Positions 8,881-18,797 of a stretch of 64,000 nt of DNA are shown in pieces. Made by a program: the position numbers and the translations under genes. Source of the stretch: Jiella endophytica (GTDB lineage: Bacteria; Pseudomonadota; Alphaproteobacteria; Rhizobiales; Rhizobiaceae); contig NZ_SOZD01000002.1 in the NCBI RefSeq assembly GCF_004519335.1, forward strand, positions 186,001 to 250,000, written 5' to 3'. The stretch's first letter is position 1. Each line of letters begins with the position of its first letter. The notes under the pieces were generated by a model, which was not told the DNA's origin, searched no databases, and was given only the letters and a program-made list of their open reading frames with translations.

Positions 8881-10830
8881 TTGATCGCAAATGACCGCCT
8901 GCTCGCAATCTGCCTGTCGATTGCCCTGGCGATTTCTCTGGCCTCGCCCGTAGGCGCCTTCGAGATCTTCGGCATGAAGTTCTTCGAGAGCGCCGATTCC
9001 GAGGTCGAGGTCATCGATCCCCTGAACTACGCCGTGACGCTGCAGGTCGAGCCCGCCCCCGACGACGAGGACGGCGCGCTGGAAGAGACGCTGAACGACG
9101 CCTCCGGCCTTGTCAGCGACGAGGAAAAGCCGGTCTCCGGCTCGCTCGGGCTGATCTCCAAGGCCAAGACCGACCGCAAGCGCCTGGTCGCTGCGCTGTT
9201 CGAACAGGCCCGCTATGACGGTCTCGTCGACATCTTCATCGAAGGCCGCGACATCACGACACTGCCGCCGGACGCCAGCTTCTCGGCGCGGCCGGTGCCG
9301 GTGACGATCAAGGTACGGCCGGGATCGAAATACCGCCTCGGCCGGATCGCGGTGTCGACCGGCGGCATCCCGGTCGATCCCGCCGAATACGGCCTCGAAC
9401 AGGGCGGCGACGCCGGCTCGGCCAAGGTCCTCGAAGCCGAGGGCAAGATGTTCAACAAGCTGCGCGAGGACGGCCGGCCCTTCGTCGCCGTCACCCACCG
9501 CGACATCGTCGCCGATGCGGCCGACGACAGACTGGACTACGAGGCCAGCCTCGACCCCGGCCCGCGCGTTCCTTTCGGCGACGTCTGGATCGACGGGGCC
9601 GAGGACGTCGACCCCGGCTTCATCGCCTATATGACGGGCATCAAGGCCGGCGAGGTGTTTTCGCCGAAGGAACTTGCCGAGGCCCGCGCCCGGCTGAACA
9701 AGCTCGGCGTCTTCTCCTCCGTCACCGTCAAGGAAGGCAAGGCGCAGGATCTGGACGGCACGCTTCCCGTGCAGGTCGAGGTCGGCGAGCGCAAGTTCGG
9801 CTACTATGGCGTCGGCGCGACCTATTCGAACACCGAGGGTGCCGGCGCCAACGGCTATGTCGGCTACCGCAACCTGTTCGGTAGGGCCGAGTCGCTCCGC
9901 TTCGACGCCTCGGTCTCGCGCATCGGCGCCACCGCCGTTTCCGGCGAGGCGCGCGAGACAAGCGGCATCGATTATTCGAGCTCGCTGGTGTTCAAGAAGC
10001 CCGGCGTGCTCGGCCCGGACTCGGTCTATATCGGCTCGCTGGAGATCAAGCGCGAACAGCCCCTCGCCTATGACCGCACCAGCTACGCCGCGACCAGCGG
10101 CGTCGAATACGACATCGACGAGCAGCAGAAGCTCAACGTCACGCTGCGGGCGGAATATGAGGAGATCACCGACTTTCTCGGCGATCGTGACTATTTCATC
10201 ACCTCGGTGCCGATCACCTATACCTATGACGGGCGCGACAACGAGCTGAACCCCACCGACGGCTTCTATTTCCAGGCGCTGGCCGAGCCCTCCTACGGCT
10301 TCAACACCTCCACCGCCTTCCTGAAGACCCGGCTCGACGGAAGGGCCTATCTCTCGCTGCTCGAAAGCGACCGGCTGATCTTTGCAAGCCGCCTCGGCTA
10401 CGGCACGATCTTCGGCGCCGACCTCCTCGACATCCCCAACGACCGCCGTTTCTACGCCGGTGGCGGCGGCTCGGTCCGCGGCTACGAGTTCCAGTCGATC
10501 GGCCCGTATTTCCCAGGCTCGGTGCCGCCGGGTTCCGGCTTCAATTCCGACTTCGTCGACACCCCGACCGGCGGCCTGTCGCTGTTCGACGGCTCGGTCG
10601 AGGCCCGTATCGGCATCACCGAGAACATCCAGATCGTGCCCTTCCTCGATTTCGGCACGGTGTCCGACGAGCTCGTGCCGGACTTTTCGACCTTCAAGCT
10701 CGGCGCCGGCGTCGGCGCCCGCTATCTTACCAGCTTCGGCCCGATCCGCGTCGACGTCGGCATCCCCCTCGATCCGGGACCGCGGGACGCGAGCTACCAG
10801 ATCTATGCCGGTATCGGACAGGCCTTCTGA
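8881..10830 (+). CDS. tamA: Translocation and assembly module outer-membrane protein TamA
   Basis: About 649 residues of an Omp85-family outer-membrane protein: signal peptide (NDRLLAICLSIALAISLASP then VGA), POTRA region to roughly residue 330 (PVTIKVRPGSKYRLGRIAVS; RVPFGDVWIDGAEDVDPGFI), then the 16-strand barrel ending in IYAGIGQAF with terminal Phe. The barrel shows the Omp85 motif GGGGSVRGYEFQSIGP. TamA works with TamB in envelope protein or lipid transport. The start is uncertain: TTG 8881 is preceded by AGGGG ten bases upstream and places the signal peptide correctly; there is no in-frame ATG between it and 8662. The stop overlaps the tamB start by one base. Confidence 0.9.
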   Translation: MIANDRLLAICLSIALAISLASPVGAFEIFGMKFFESADSEVEVIDPLNYAVTLQVEPAPDDEDGALEETLNDASGLVSDEEKPVSGSLGLISKAKTDRKRLVAALFEQARYDGLVDIFIEGRDITTLPPDASFSARPVPVTIKVRPGSKYRLGRIAVSTGGIPVDPAEYGLEQGGDAGSAKVLEAEGKMFNKLREDGRPFVAVTHRDIVADAADDRLDYEASLDPGPRVPFGDVWIDGAEDVDPGFIAYMTGIKAGEVFSPKELAEARARLNKLGVFSSVTVKEGKAQDLDGTLPVQVEVGERKFGYYGVGATYSNTEGAGANGYVGYRNLFGRAESLRFDASVSRIGATAVSGEARETSGIDYSSSLVFKKPGVLGPDSVYIGSLEIKREQPLAYDRTSYAATSGVEYDIDEQQKLNVTLRAEYEEITDFLGDRDYFITSVPITYTYDGRDNELNPTDGFYFQALAEPSYGFNTSTAFLKTRLDGRAYLSLLESDRLIFASRLGYGTIFGADLLDIPNDRRFYAGGGGSVRGYEFQSIGPYFPGSVPPGSGFNSDFVDTPTGGLSLFDGSVEARIGITENIQIVPFLDFGTVSDELVPDFSTFKLGAGVGARYLTSFGPIRVDVGIPLDPGPRDASYQIYAGIGQAF

Positions 10831-13800
10831 TGATCAATGAACGCCTCGCCGCCCTCGCCCTGACGCTCTTCCTCGCGATGGCCGCGCTGCTGCCGGCCGG
10901 CCGCCCGGCTGATGCGCAAGAGTTCATCGCCAGCCAGATCGAGAACCTCATCTCCACCGACACGATGAAGGTGAAGATCGACGGGCTCTCCGGTGCTCTC
11001 ACCGGGGCGCTGAGGATCGAGAAGGTGACGGTCTCCGATCCGCAGGGCGTGTTCCTGACGGCGAGCGACCTCGCCATGGACTGGTCGCCGCTGTCGCTGA
11101 TGCGCTCGAACGTTTCGATCGACAAGCTGACTGCCGGACAGATCGTGCTCGAACGCCTGCCGACCGGCCAGCCGGCGAGCGAGGACGACGGCAGCGGCGG
11201 CGGCTTCTCGCTGCCGTCGATCACCGCCGACATCCGCGACATCACTCTCAACGAGTTCATCATCGGCGAGGCGATCGCCGGCACCCGGGCGCGGCTGAAG
11301 GCCAATGCCAGCCTCAACCTCAAGGACGACCCGAAGCAGCTCAGCGCCAAGGCTACCGTCGAACGGCTCGACAAGCCGGGCCGGATCGCCTTCGACGTCG
11401 ACTTCGCACCCGACGACAACAAGCTCGTGGTCAATATCGACGCCGGCGAGCCCCAGGGCGGCCTGGTCGCGACGCTGCTTGGCATTCCCGGCGCTCCGCC
11501 GGTCGAGCTGACGGTGAACGGCTCCGGCCCGCTCTCCGGCTTCATGGCCAATGGCGGGCTGACGGTCGACGGCGAGCAGGCGATGACGCTGACCGCCCGC
11601 GTCGACCGCCAGGAGGCGGCCTATCGCGCGGCGCTGTCGGTCAATGTCGCCGCCGAGCGTTTCGTGCCCGAGGCCTATCAGCGCTATGTCGCAGGCGGCG
11701 CCAATCTCGACGCGGCGGTGGAGATTCGCGACGACGGCACCTACCGGATCGACCAGTGGACGCTGTCCTCACAGGCGATCCAGCTTTCGGCGTCAGGCGC
11801 CGTCGATCCCTCAGGCTCCGGCAACGACATCGCAGTCCAGCTCACCGCCCCCGGCGGCGGGCCGATCGCCCTGTCGCTCGGCACGCCCGAGACGCCGATC
11901 GACATCTCGCTCGCCAGCCTCGACGCGGCGCTGAAGGGGGCGCTTTCGAGCGCCGATCTCAGCCTGAAGGCCAGCCTGCCCCAGCTCGTCTATGGCGACT
12001 ATGCCGCCGACAATCTCGGCGCCGAGATCACCAGCCAGGCTTTTGACGTGACCGGCCTCACCGGGCCGTTCCAGCTTTCGGCAAGCGTCGCCTCGGCCAA
12101 GGCGCCGGAGGGGGTGCAGCAGCGCTTCCTCGACGGTCCGATCAAGCTCGACGGCCAGGGCGCCCTCGACCAGAACGGCATCCGGCTCGATCCGGCGACG
12201 CTGAAGACCGACGTCGCAGACCTGAAAGTCACCGGCGCGGCGGCGCTGACCTTCTCGACCTTCGACCTGACGCTCGATTCGAACTTCCAGACCGTCGCGC
12301 TCTCCGCCGGCCTCGCGCCGCTGGCCGGCGAGAACCTTGCGGTTTCCGGCAAGTTCGCCCGGCAGGCAGACGGTTCGCTGTCGGCGAGCGACCTCAAGGT
12401 CACCGGCGACAACCTCTCGATCAGCGGCTCGGCCGGACTGAACGGCGAAACGGTGTCGGCCGACATTTCCGGCCGCCTCGCCAATGCAGGTGCGGTCAGC
12501 CAGTCCTTTTCCGGCGCCGCAAGCTTCCAGCTGACCGCCAGCGGGCCCACCGAGAAGCCCGACGTCAACCTCACCGTCGACGGCAATGGCCTGTCGATCA
12601 ACGGCCGCGAACTTGCCAATCTCACCGTCAGGGCGACCGGCACGCTCGACCCCGCCTCGCCGCGTGCAAGCGTCGACATTTCCGGCGTCATCGACGGCCA
12701 GCCGCTGGAGGGCAAGGCCCAGCTGACGACGGAAGCGAGCGGCGAGCGAAAGCTCTCCGGCCTCGTGATCCGCCAGGGTCCAAACCGCATCACCGGCGAC
12801 CTCGTCCTCAACGAGAACTTCCTCCCGATCGGCACCCTCGACGTCAAGCTCGACGATCTCGCCGCCCTTGCCACCCTCGGCGGCGTCACGGCGAGCGGCG
12901 ACGTGGCCGGAACGATCGGCTTCGACGTCCAGCCGGACGGAACGCCCGTCGCCAAGCCGGACCTTGCCGGCGACAGCATCACGGTCTCCGGCAACACGCT
13001 TGCCGGCGCCAGGATCGACGTTGCGCTCTACGACTATCTCGGCATCCCGCAGCCCGAAGGCAGCGTCACCGCGCTGTCGATCGGCGCCGCCGGCCTCGAC
13101 GTCGAGAACCTTTCCGTCGATCTCGCCCGGGCAGGCCAGGGCACCGACACGCCGAGCACGACGGTCGACGCCTCGGCGCGGGCCAACGGCGTTCCGATCG
13201 CGCTGTCCGGCGACGCCAGCTTCAAGCCGAACGAAACGCTGATCGCCTTGAAGACGCTGACTGCCGAGATCCCGGATGCCGCCGTCGCTCTGCAGGACGA
13301 GGCGCGGGTGCGGATCGCCGACGGCACCACCTCCTTGTCCGACCTCGTCCTGACCGTCGGTGACGGCCGGCTCACGGCCTCGGGCAGCGCCGGGCAGACG
13401 CTCGACCTTTCGGCGAGCCTCGAGAACGTCCCGGCCGCGGTCGCCAACCCCTTCCTGCCGGACCTCGCCCTCGCCGGTACGCTCGATGGCACCGCGAATG
13501 TCACCGGCAACGCCGACGACCCTGCCGCCCGCTTCGACATGCGGCTGGCGCAGATCGTCGCCAGCCGCACCGGCAGCAAGGCGACGCCGCCGGTCGACGG
13601 CACCTTGTCCGGCAGCTATGGCGGCGGCACGCTGCAGCTTCAGACCGCGCGGCTCGACCTCGGCGACGGCTCGCTGACCGCGACCGGCTCGGTCGGCGAC
13701 ACGATTAACCTCGATGTCGACCTCGCCGATGCGCCTGTGGCGATCGCCAATGCCTTCGTCGACGGGCTCGACGCCTCGGGTACCCTGTCGGGCAATGCAG

Positions 13801-16800
13801 AGGTCTCCGGCACGACCAGCGCGCCGGCGGCGAAATTTACCCTGACCGGCCGCGAAATCACCGCGAAGGCCATTGCCGATGCCGGCATCGGCAAGCTGTC
13901 GCTCGACGCCTCGGGATCTTACCGGGACAACGTCCTCACCCTGGCAAATGCGGTCGTCGAGGTGGGCCCGGCGTCCCTGACGGCATCGGGCACGATCGGC
14001 GACCGGCTCGACGTTCAGGCGCGGGCCGAAAACCTGCCCGTCGGCCTCGTCAACGGCTTCGTCCCCAACCTTTCAGCCAAGGGCATCGTCTCCGGCACGG
14101 CGAGCGCCACCGGCACGATCGAAAACCCCGATGCGACCTTCGACATCCAGGGCAGCGGGATCACCACCGACGAGATCGCCCGGTCCGGCATCAAGCCGCT
14201 CGACCTGCGCCTTGCCGGCAGCTACGCCGACGGCACTGCGGACATTCAGACCGGCGTCGTCAATGTCGGCGACGGCTCGCTGAACGTCACCGGCCGGGTC
14301 GGCGACAATCTCGACGTCACCGCCAAGGTCAACAAGCTGCCGGTCGGGCTCGCCAACGGCTTCGTCGAGGGCCTCGGCGCCAGCGGCACGATCTCCGGCA
14401 CCGCGAAGGCCAGCGGAACGCTGCAGGAGCCGGTCGCAAGCTTCGACCTCAGCGGCACCGAGATCACCACCGGACAGATCGCCAGGGGTGGCGTTCCGCC
14501 TTTGGTGGTCGATGCGGCCGGCAACTACCGGAACGGCACGCTCAGCCTCGATACCGCCAGGCTCGACGTCGGCGACGGATCGCTCAGGGCCTCAGGGACG
14601 GTCGGCGAAGAGCTGAACCTCGACCTCGCCCTCGACACCCTCCCCGTCGGCCTTGCCAACGGTTTCGTCGACGGGCTCAACGCCAGCGGCACGATCTCCG
14701 GCACCGGCAGGGCGACGGGCTCGCTCTCCGACCCGAACGCCACCTTCCAGCTGTCCGGCAGCGGCATCACGACGGAGCAGATCGCCAAGTCCGGCGTCGC
14801 CCCCCTCAGCCTCGATGCGGCAGGCTCCTATGCCAAGGGCACCGCGACGATCGAAAAGGCAAACGTCACCGTCGGTGACGGTTCGCTGCGGGCGGCGGGG
14901 ACCGTCGGCCAGGAACTGAACCTCGATCTCTCTCTGGACGCCCTGCCCGTCGGCCTCGCCAACGGCTTCGTCGAGGGTCTCGGGGCCAGGGGCACGATTT
15001 CCGGGACCGGCAAGGCGACCGGTTCGCTCGCCGATCCGAACGCCACCTTCCAGCTGTCCGGCAGCGGCATCACGACGGAGCAGATCGCCAAGTCCGGCGT
15101 CGCGCCCCTCAGCCTCGACGCGGCTGGCTCCTACGCCAACGGCGCCGCAACGATCGAAAAGGCCGACGTCACCGTCGGCGACGGCCGTCTGTCGGCCGAA
15201 GGCACCGTCGGCGAGGCGCTCGACCTGAAGGTTACCGCCAGCGAGATTCCGGCAGGCCTTGCCAACGGCTTCGTCGCAGGGCTCGGCGCCCGCGGCACGC
15301 TGTCCGGCAATGCGACGGCCACCGGTTCGCTCTCCGACCCGCAGGCGGAGTTCACCCTCACGGGCAGCGGCATCACCACGGAAGACATCGCCCGCTCGGG
15401 CACCGCGCCGCTCACCCTCGACGTTGCCGGCAGCTATCGGAACGGCACACTCGATCTCGCCAATGCCGAAGTCGCCGTCGGCAATGGCGGGCTGACGGCA
15501 CGGGGAACCGTCGGGCAGCAGCTCGACATCGACGTCGCCATCGATCGCCTGCCCGTCGGCATCGCCAACGGTTTCGTCAAGGGGCTCGGGGCAGAGGGGA
15601 CGATCTCCGGCACGGCCAGGGCGGAAGGTTCGCTCTCCAGTCCGAATGCCAGCTTCGACCTCAAGGCCGCCGGCGTCTCCGTCGCCCAGAGCCGGGCGGC
15701 CGGCGCGCCGGCGCTCAGCGCCGACCTTGCCGGCAAGTATCAGGGCGGCAATCTCGCCCTCGACCAGGCGCTCGTCAGGGTCGGCGGCGGCACCATCCGC
15801 GTCACCGGCGGGGCCAGCCAGACGAACCTGAACCTCACCGCCGAGATCCGCGGACTGCCGGCCTCGATCGCCAGCGCCGCCGCCGCTGGCCTTGCGCCGC
15901 AGGGCACGATCAACGGCACCGTCAAGGCGACCGGCGCACCGACCAACCCTCGGGTCGACTACGACATCACCGCCTCGGGCGTCTCCATCCAGCAGACGCG
16001 CGGCGCAGGCGTCGGCGCGCTGCAGGTGACAACCAACGGCCAGTATGCCGGGAACCGCGTCACGACCGACACGCGGCTTTCGGGCAGCGGCATCGCCCTC
16101 ACCGTCAACGGCTCCGTCGGCCTTGCCGGAACGCCGACACTCGACCTGTCGGCCAACGGCACCGCGCCGCTGTCGCTCGCCAACGCCATTCTCGCCGAGG
16201 GCGGCAGATCGGTGCAGGGCACGGCCCGGCTCGACGCTCGCGTCACCGGCCCAGCCACCCAGCCGAACGTCAACGGCACCATCAGCGTCGCCGGCGCGCG
16301 GCTCGTCGACAGCGGCTTCAACATCGCCCTCAACGACATCAACACGACGATCACGCTCAACGGCACCAGCGCCACGATCCAGAGCTTTTCGGGCCAGATC
16401 TCCTCCGGCGGCAGCGTCAGCATCGCCGGCACCGTCGGCCTGACCGGCCAGTTCCCGGCAGACCTGACGATCCGCGCCGACCGCGCCCGCTACAATGACG
16501 GCGAACTGATCGCCGCGCGCCTCTCGGCCGACCTGACCCTCACCGGCCCGCTGGTCGCGACGCCGACGCTTGCGGGCAGGATCGATGCGGAGGAAATCGA
16601 CGTCATCGTGCCGGACAATCTGCCGAGCTCGCTCGCCCGGATCGACGTCACCCACCGCAATGCCAGCCGGGCGGTCATCGAGCAGCAGCGCGAACTCTTC
16701 CCCAAGACTGCCGGCGGAACCAGCGGCGGCGGCATCAATCTCGACATCACCTTCAACGCGCCGAACCGCGTCTTCGTGCGCGGCCGCGGCCTCGACCTCG

Positions 16801-17417
16801 AGCTCGGCGGTTCGCTGCAGATCACCGGCCCTGCTTCCAATCTCGGCATCGTCGGCGGCTTCGACCTGCAGCGCGGCCGCTTCCAGATCCTCGCCAAGCA
16901 GCTGACCTTCCAGCGCGGCAGGCTGAGCTTTACCGGCGATTTGATCCCTACCCTCGATCTCGAGGCGACCTCGACCGTCGACGACGTCACGATCTATGTG
17001 ACGATCACCGGGCCGGCGAGCAATCCGTCGGTCAGCTTCTCCTCCAATCCGGCTCTGCCGCAGGACGAGGTGCTGGCACGGCTGATCTTCGGACAGGGCA
17101 CCTCGGACCTGTCGCCGCTGCAGATCGCCCAGCTCGCCGAAGCCGCCGCGACGCTCGCCGGCGTCGGCGGCTCCACCGGCCTTCTCGACAATCTGCGCTC
17201 GCAGCTCGGCGTCGACGATCTCAATGTCTCGACGACCTCGGATGGCCAGACCGCCGTCGGCGTCGGCAAATATCTCAACGACAACACCTATCTCGGCGTC
17301 GATTCCACCGGCCGGGTGTCGCTCGATCTGAAGCTCGGCGGCGGCCTGAAGGCGCGCGGCGCCGTCACCTCTTCCGGCGGCGGCGAGGTCGGCGTGTTCT
17401 ACGAGGGCGAGTTCTGA
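10830..17417 (+). CDS. tamB: TamB-type bridge protein with expanded 101-residue repeats
   Basis: A 2195-residue inner-membrane-anchored periplasmic protein of the TamB/AsmA-like family, now viewed as a bridge for phospholipid transfer between membranes and partner of TamA. Residues 1-30 are a hydrophobic anchor or signal. The C-terminal DUF490/TamB domain spans roughly residues 1760-2195 (VGGFDLQRGRFQILAKQLTF; ARLIFGQGTSDLSPLQIAQL; ending FYEGEF). Residues 843-1751 are nine consecutive 101-residue units with no length variation, each containing a VGDG-L-ASGTVG start, a LPVGLANGFV middle and an SGTISG/PNATF region. The protein is much longer than the roughly 1200-1500 residues I expect for the family. 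ATG 10830 overlaps the tamA stop, indicating translational coupling. Confidence 0.93.
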   Translation: MINERLAALALTLFLAMAALLPAGRPADAQEFIASQIENLISTDTMKVKIDGLSGALTGALRIEKVTVSDPQGVFLTASDLAMDWSPLSLMRSNVSIDKLTAGQIVLERLPTGQPASEDDGSGGGFSLPSITADIRDITLNEFIIGEAIAGTRARLKANASLNLKDDPKQLSAKATVERLDKPGRIAFDVDFAPDDNKLVVNIDAGEPQGGLVATLLGIPGAPPVELTVNGSGPLSGFMANGGLTVDGEQAMTLTARVDRQEAAYRAALSVNVAAERFVPEAYQRYVAGGANLDAAVEIRDDGTYRIDQWTLSSQAIQLSASGAVDPSGSGNDIAVQLTAPGGGPIALSLGTPETPIDISLASLDAALKGALSSADLSLKASLPQLVYGDYAADNLGAEITSQAFDVTGLTGPFQLSASVASAKAPEGVQQRFLDGPIKLDGQGALDQNGIRLDPATLKTDVADLKVTGAAALTFSTFDLTLDSNFQTVALSAGLAPLAGENLAVSGKFARQADGSLSASDLKVTGDNLSISGSAGLNGETVSADISGRLANAGAVSQSFSGAASFQLTASGPTEKPDVNLTVDGNGLSINGRELANLTVRATGTLDPASPRASVDISGVIDGQPLEGKAQLTTEASGERKLSGLVIRQGPNRITGDLVLNENFLPIGTLDVKLDDLAALATLGGVTASGDVAGTIGFDVQPDGTPVAKPDLAGDSITVSGNTLAGARIDVALYDYLGIPQPEGSVTALSIGAAGLDVENLSVDLARAGQGTDTPSTTVDASARANGVPIALSGDASFKPNETLIALKTLTAEIPDAAVALQDEARVRIADGTTSLSDLVLTVGDGRLTASGSAGQTLDLSASLENVPAAVANPFLPDLALAGTLDGTANVTGNADDPAARFDMRLAQIVASRTGSKATPPVDGTLSGSYGGGTLQLQTARLDLGDGSLTATGSVGDTINLDVDLADAPVAIANAFVDGLDASGTLSGNAEVSGTTSAPAAKFTLTGREITAKAIADAGIGKLSLDASGSYRDNVLTLANAVVEVGPASLTASGTIGDRLDVQARAENLPVGLVNGFVPNLSAKGIVSGTASATGTIENPDATFDIQGSGITTDEIARSGIKPLDLRLAGSYADGTADIQTGVVNVGDGSLNVTGRVGDNLDVTAKVNKLPVGLANGFVEGLGASGTISGTAKASGTLQEPVASFDLSGTEITTGQIARGGVPPLVVDAAGNYRNGTLSLDTARLDVGDGSLRASGTVGEELNLDLALDTLPVGLANGFVDGLNASGTISGTGRATGSLSDPNATFQLSGSGITTEQIAKSGVAPLSLDAAGSYAKGTATIEKANVTVGDGSLRAAGTVGQELNLDLSLDALPVGLANGFVEGLGARGTISGTGKATGSLADPNATFQLSGSGITTEQIAKSGVAPLSLDAAGSYANGAATIEKADVTVGDGRLSAEGTVGEALDLKVTASEIPAGLANGFVAGLGARGTLSGNATATGSLSDPQAEFTLTGSGITTEDIARSGTAPLTLDVAGSYRNGTLDLANAEVAVGNGGLTARGTVGQQLDIDVAIDRLPVGIANGFVKGLGAEGTISGTARAEGSLSSPNASFDLKAAGVSVAQSRAAGAPALSADLAGKYQGGNLALDQALVRVGGGTIRVTGGASQTNLNLTAEIRGLPASIASAAAAGLAPQGTINGTVKATGAPTNPRVDYDITASGVSIQQTRGAGVGALQVTTNGQYAGNRVTTDTRLSGSGIALTVNGSVGLAGTPTLDLSANGTAPLSLANAILAEGGRSVQGTARLDARVTGPATQPNVNGTISVAGARLVDSGFNIALNDINTTITLNGTSATIQSFSGQISSGGSVSIAGTVGLTGQFPADLTIRADRARYNDGELIAARLSADLTLTGPLVATPTLAGRIDAEEIDVIVPDNLPSSLARIDVTHRNASRAVIEQQRELFPKTAGGTSGGGINLDITFNAPNRVFVRGRGLDLELGGSLQITGPASNLGIVGGFDLQRGRFQILAKQLTFQRGRLSFTGDLIPTLDLEATSTVDDVTIYVTITGPASNPSVSFSSNPALPQDEVLARLIFGQGTSDLSPLQIAQLAEAAATLAGVGGSTGLLDNLRSQLGVDDLNVSTTSDGQTAVGVGKYLNDNTYLGVDSTGRVSLDLKLGGGLKARGAVTSSGGGEVGVFYEGEF
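13356..16082 (+). repeat. Nine tandem 303-bp coding repeats in tamB
   Basis: Units begin at 13356, 13659, 13962, 14267-2 (14265), 14568, 14871, 15174, 15477 and 15780, an exact 303-bp period. All keep frame and encode 101 residues. Units 5 and 6 are the most alike: 68 consecutive bases (14733-14800 and 15036-15103) are identical. Outer units are more diverged, as expected if the array grew from the middle. Confidence 0.9.
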
Positions 17418-17430
17418 GGCGGGCGCTACA

Positions 17431-17475
17431 GCATCGGCCCGAAAATCGGAGTCGATTTTCTCAAAAGCGCGATGC
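17431..17475. repeat. Rhizobiales-type palindromic intergenic repeat
   Basis: Outer arms GCATCG and CGATGC (17431-17436, 17470-17475) enclose the inverted repeat GAAAATCG / CGATTTTC (17441-17448, 17453-17460). The sequence resembles a short palindromic element found in many copies between genes of rhizobia. It lies between the convergent genes tamB and the carboxypeptidase and could also act as a terminator. I saw no second copy in this window. Confidence 0.6.
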
Positions 17476-17642
17476 GGTGATTCGATAAGTTTGAGCGCCC
17501 TTCGTGCGTCCATTCGCTTCTGCGCGATGCCCTCCGCGCACTGATCGAAAGGGAGAGCGCCCAGCAGCTCTCCGAGCGCCGCGGCAACGAAGCTGACCTC
17601 GAGCCGGCGCCGGTGCGGCGCTGACCGGGCAGCGCAGCCGCC

Positions 17643-18515
17643 TCACATGTACTTGTCGATCAGCGCGGTGACCTCGGCGTTGCGGGCAGCGCCGGTCTGG
17701 CCGCCCATCACGACGACGATCAGACGGCGGCCGCCGCGCTCGACGGTCGCGACGAGATGGAAGCCGGAATCGCGAATATAGCCGGTCTTCAGCCCGTCGA
17801 CGCCGGCGACCTTGCCGAGCAGCTTGTTGGTCGCGTGATAGGTGCGGCCCTTGAAGGTGAACTGGGTGACGCGGAACATCGGCATGTAGCGCTGGTTGCG
17901 CGCGATCAGCGCCCTTGCCAGGGTCGCCATGTCGCGGGCCGTCGAGATCTGCCGCGGATCCGGCAGGCCGGAGGCGTTGACGAAGCGGGTGTTGCGCATG
18001 CCGAGCTGGCGGGCCTTGGCGGTCATCGCCGCCGCAAAGGCCTCCTGGGTGCCGCCGAGATTCTCGGCGATCACAACGGCGACGTCGTTGGCCGACTTGG
18101 TCGCCACGGCCTGCGCCGCATCGCGCACGGTGATCGTCTCGCCGGGCGTAAAGCCGAGCTTGGCCGGCGGCTCGGCCGCCGCCTCGGCGCTGACGGTGAG
18201 CGGCGTGTCGAGGGAGATCTCGCCGGAATCGACCGCCTCGAACAGCAGATAGAGCGTCATCATCTTCGACAGCGAAGCCGGATAGCGCAGCGCGTCGGCA
18301 TTCTCCGCCTCGAGGATGCGGCCGCTCTGATAGTCCATCACGAGGACCGAATGGCCGCGGATCTCGGCCGAACTCGTCGGGCTCAGCGTCCCGACCCCAA
18401 GCCCCGCCGGCGAAAGCTCCGCCGTCTGGCAGCCGGCGAGCGACAGAGCGAGCACCGCCAGAGCGAGGAGGCGGAGCGGCCGGACGGAACGAAGTGCCTG
18501 TGGCCAAGGTCGCAT
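17643..18515 (-). CDS. D-alanyl-D-alanine carboxypeptidase-like lipoprotein
   Basis: A 290-residue peptidoglycan-acting serine enzyme of the S11 peptidase (DacA-like) family. Active-site motifs are S81-L-S-K84, S141-A-N143 and K243-T-G245. It removes or binds the terminal D-Ala of pentapeptide stems in the periplasm. The N-terminus carries a lipobox (LAGC, Cys29), so it is probably membrane-anchored by lipid rather than by the C-terminal amphipathic helix of PBP5, whose C-terminal beta domain is absent here. Start ATG 18515 gives a normal signal sequence; the longer in-frame extension runs over another gene and is rejected. Confidence 0.9.
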   Translation of the reverse strand: MRPWPQALRSVRPLRLLALAVLALSLAGCQTAELSPAGLGVGTLSPTSSAEIRGHSVLVMDYQSGRILEAENADALRYPASLSKMMTLYLLFEAVDSGEISLDTPLTVSAEAAAEPPAKLGFTPGETITVRDAAQAVATKSANDVAVVIAENLGGTQEAFAAAMTAKARQLGMRNTRFVNASGLPDPRQISTARDMATLARALIARNQRYMPMFRVTQFTFKGRTYHATNKLLGKVAGVDGLKTGYIRDSGFHLVATVERGGRRLIVVVMGGQTGAARNAEVTALIDKYM

Positions 18516-18797
18516 GGGACGGTTCCGGAAGGTTGCGCTCAACGAGCTATGCGCAACCGGCCGGAATCCTGTCAAACCCTTGCAACAGCGTCGAAAGACT
18601 TCGCGCTTCGCCTGTGCCGGCGATGCCACATCGCGGCCGCCTTCGCGGCACGAGACGGGCCGCGGCTGGACGCGCCGCCCTCCGGATGACATCAGGGCGT
18701 CACCCTGCCGGGGGCATCTTCCGGCGAAGGACTGCGCCGGCCTCGGCCGGCATGAACGATCCGCCCTCGACGGGCGGCGCATCGGGAGACGACGGGC

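Noticed and set aside
10830-17417. tamB as a large adhesin or an assembly-induced repeat expansion
   Set aside because: The C-terminal TamB domain and coupling to tamA identify it; repeats keep frame and most units are diverged, which an assembly error would not produce.
14592-17513. 973-codon open frame opposite tamB
   Set aside because: Its apparent repeats are only the antisense image of the tamB repeats; no signal, domain or ribosome site.
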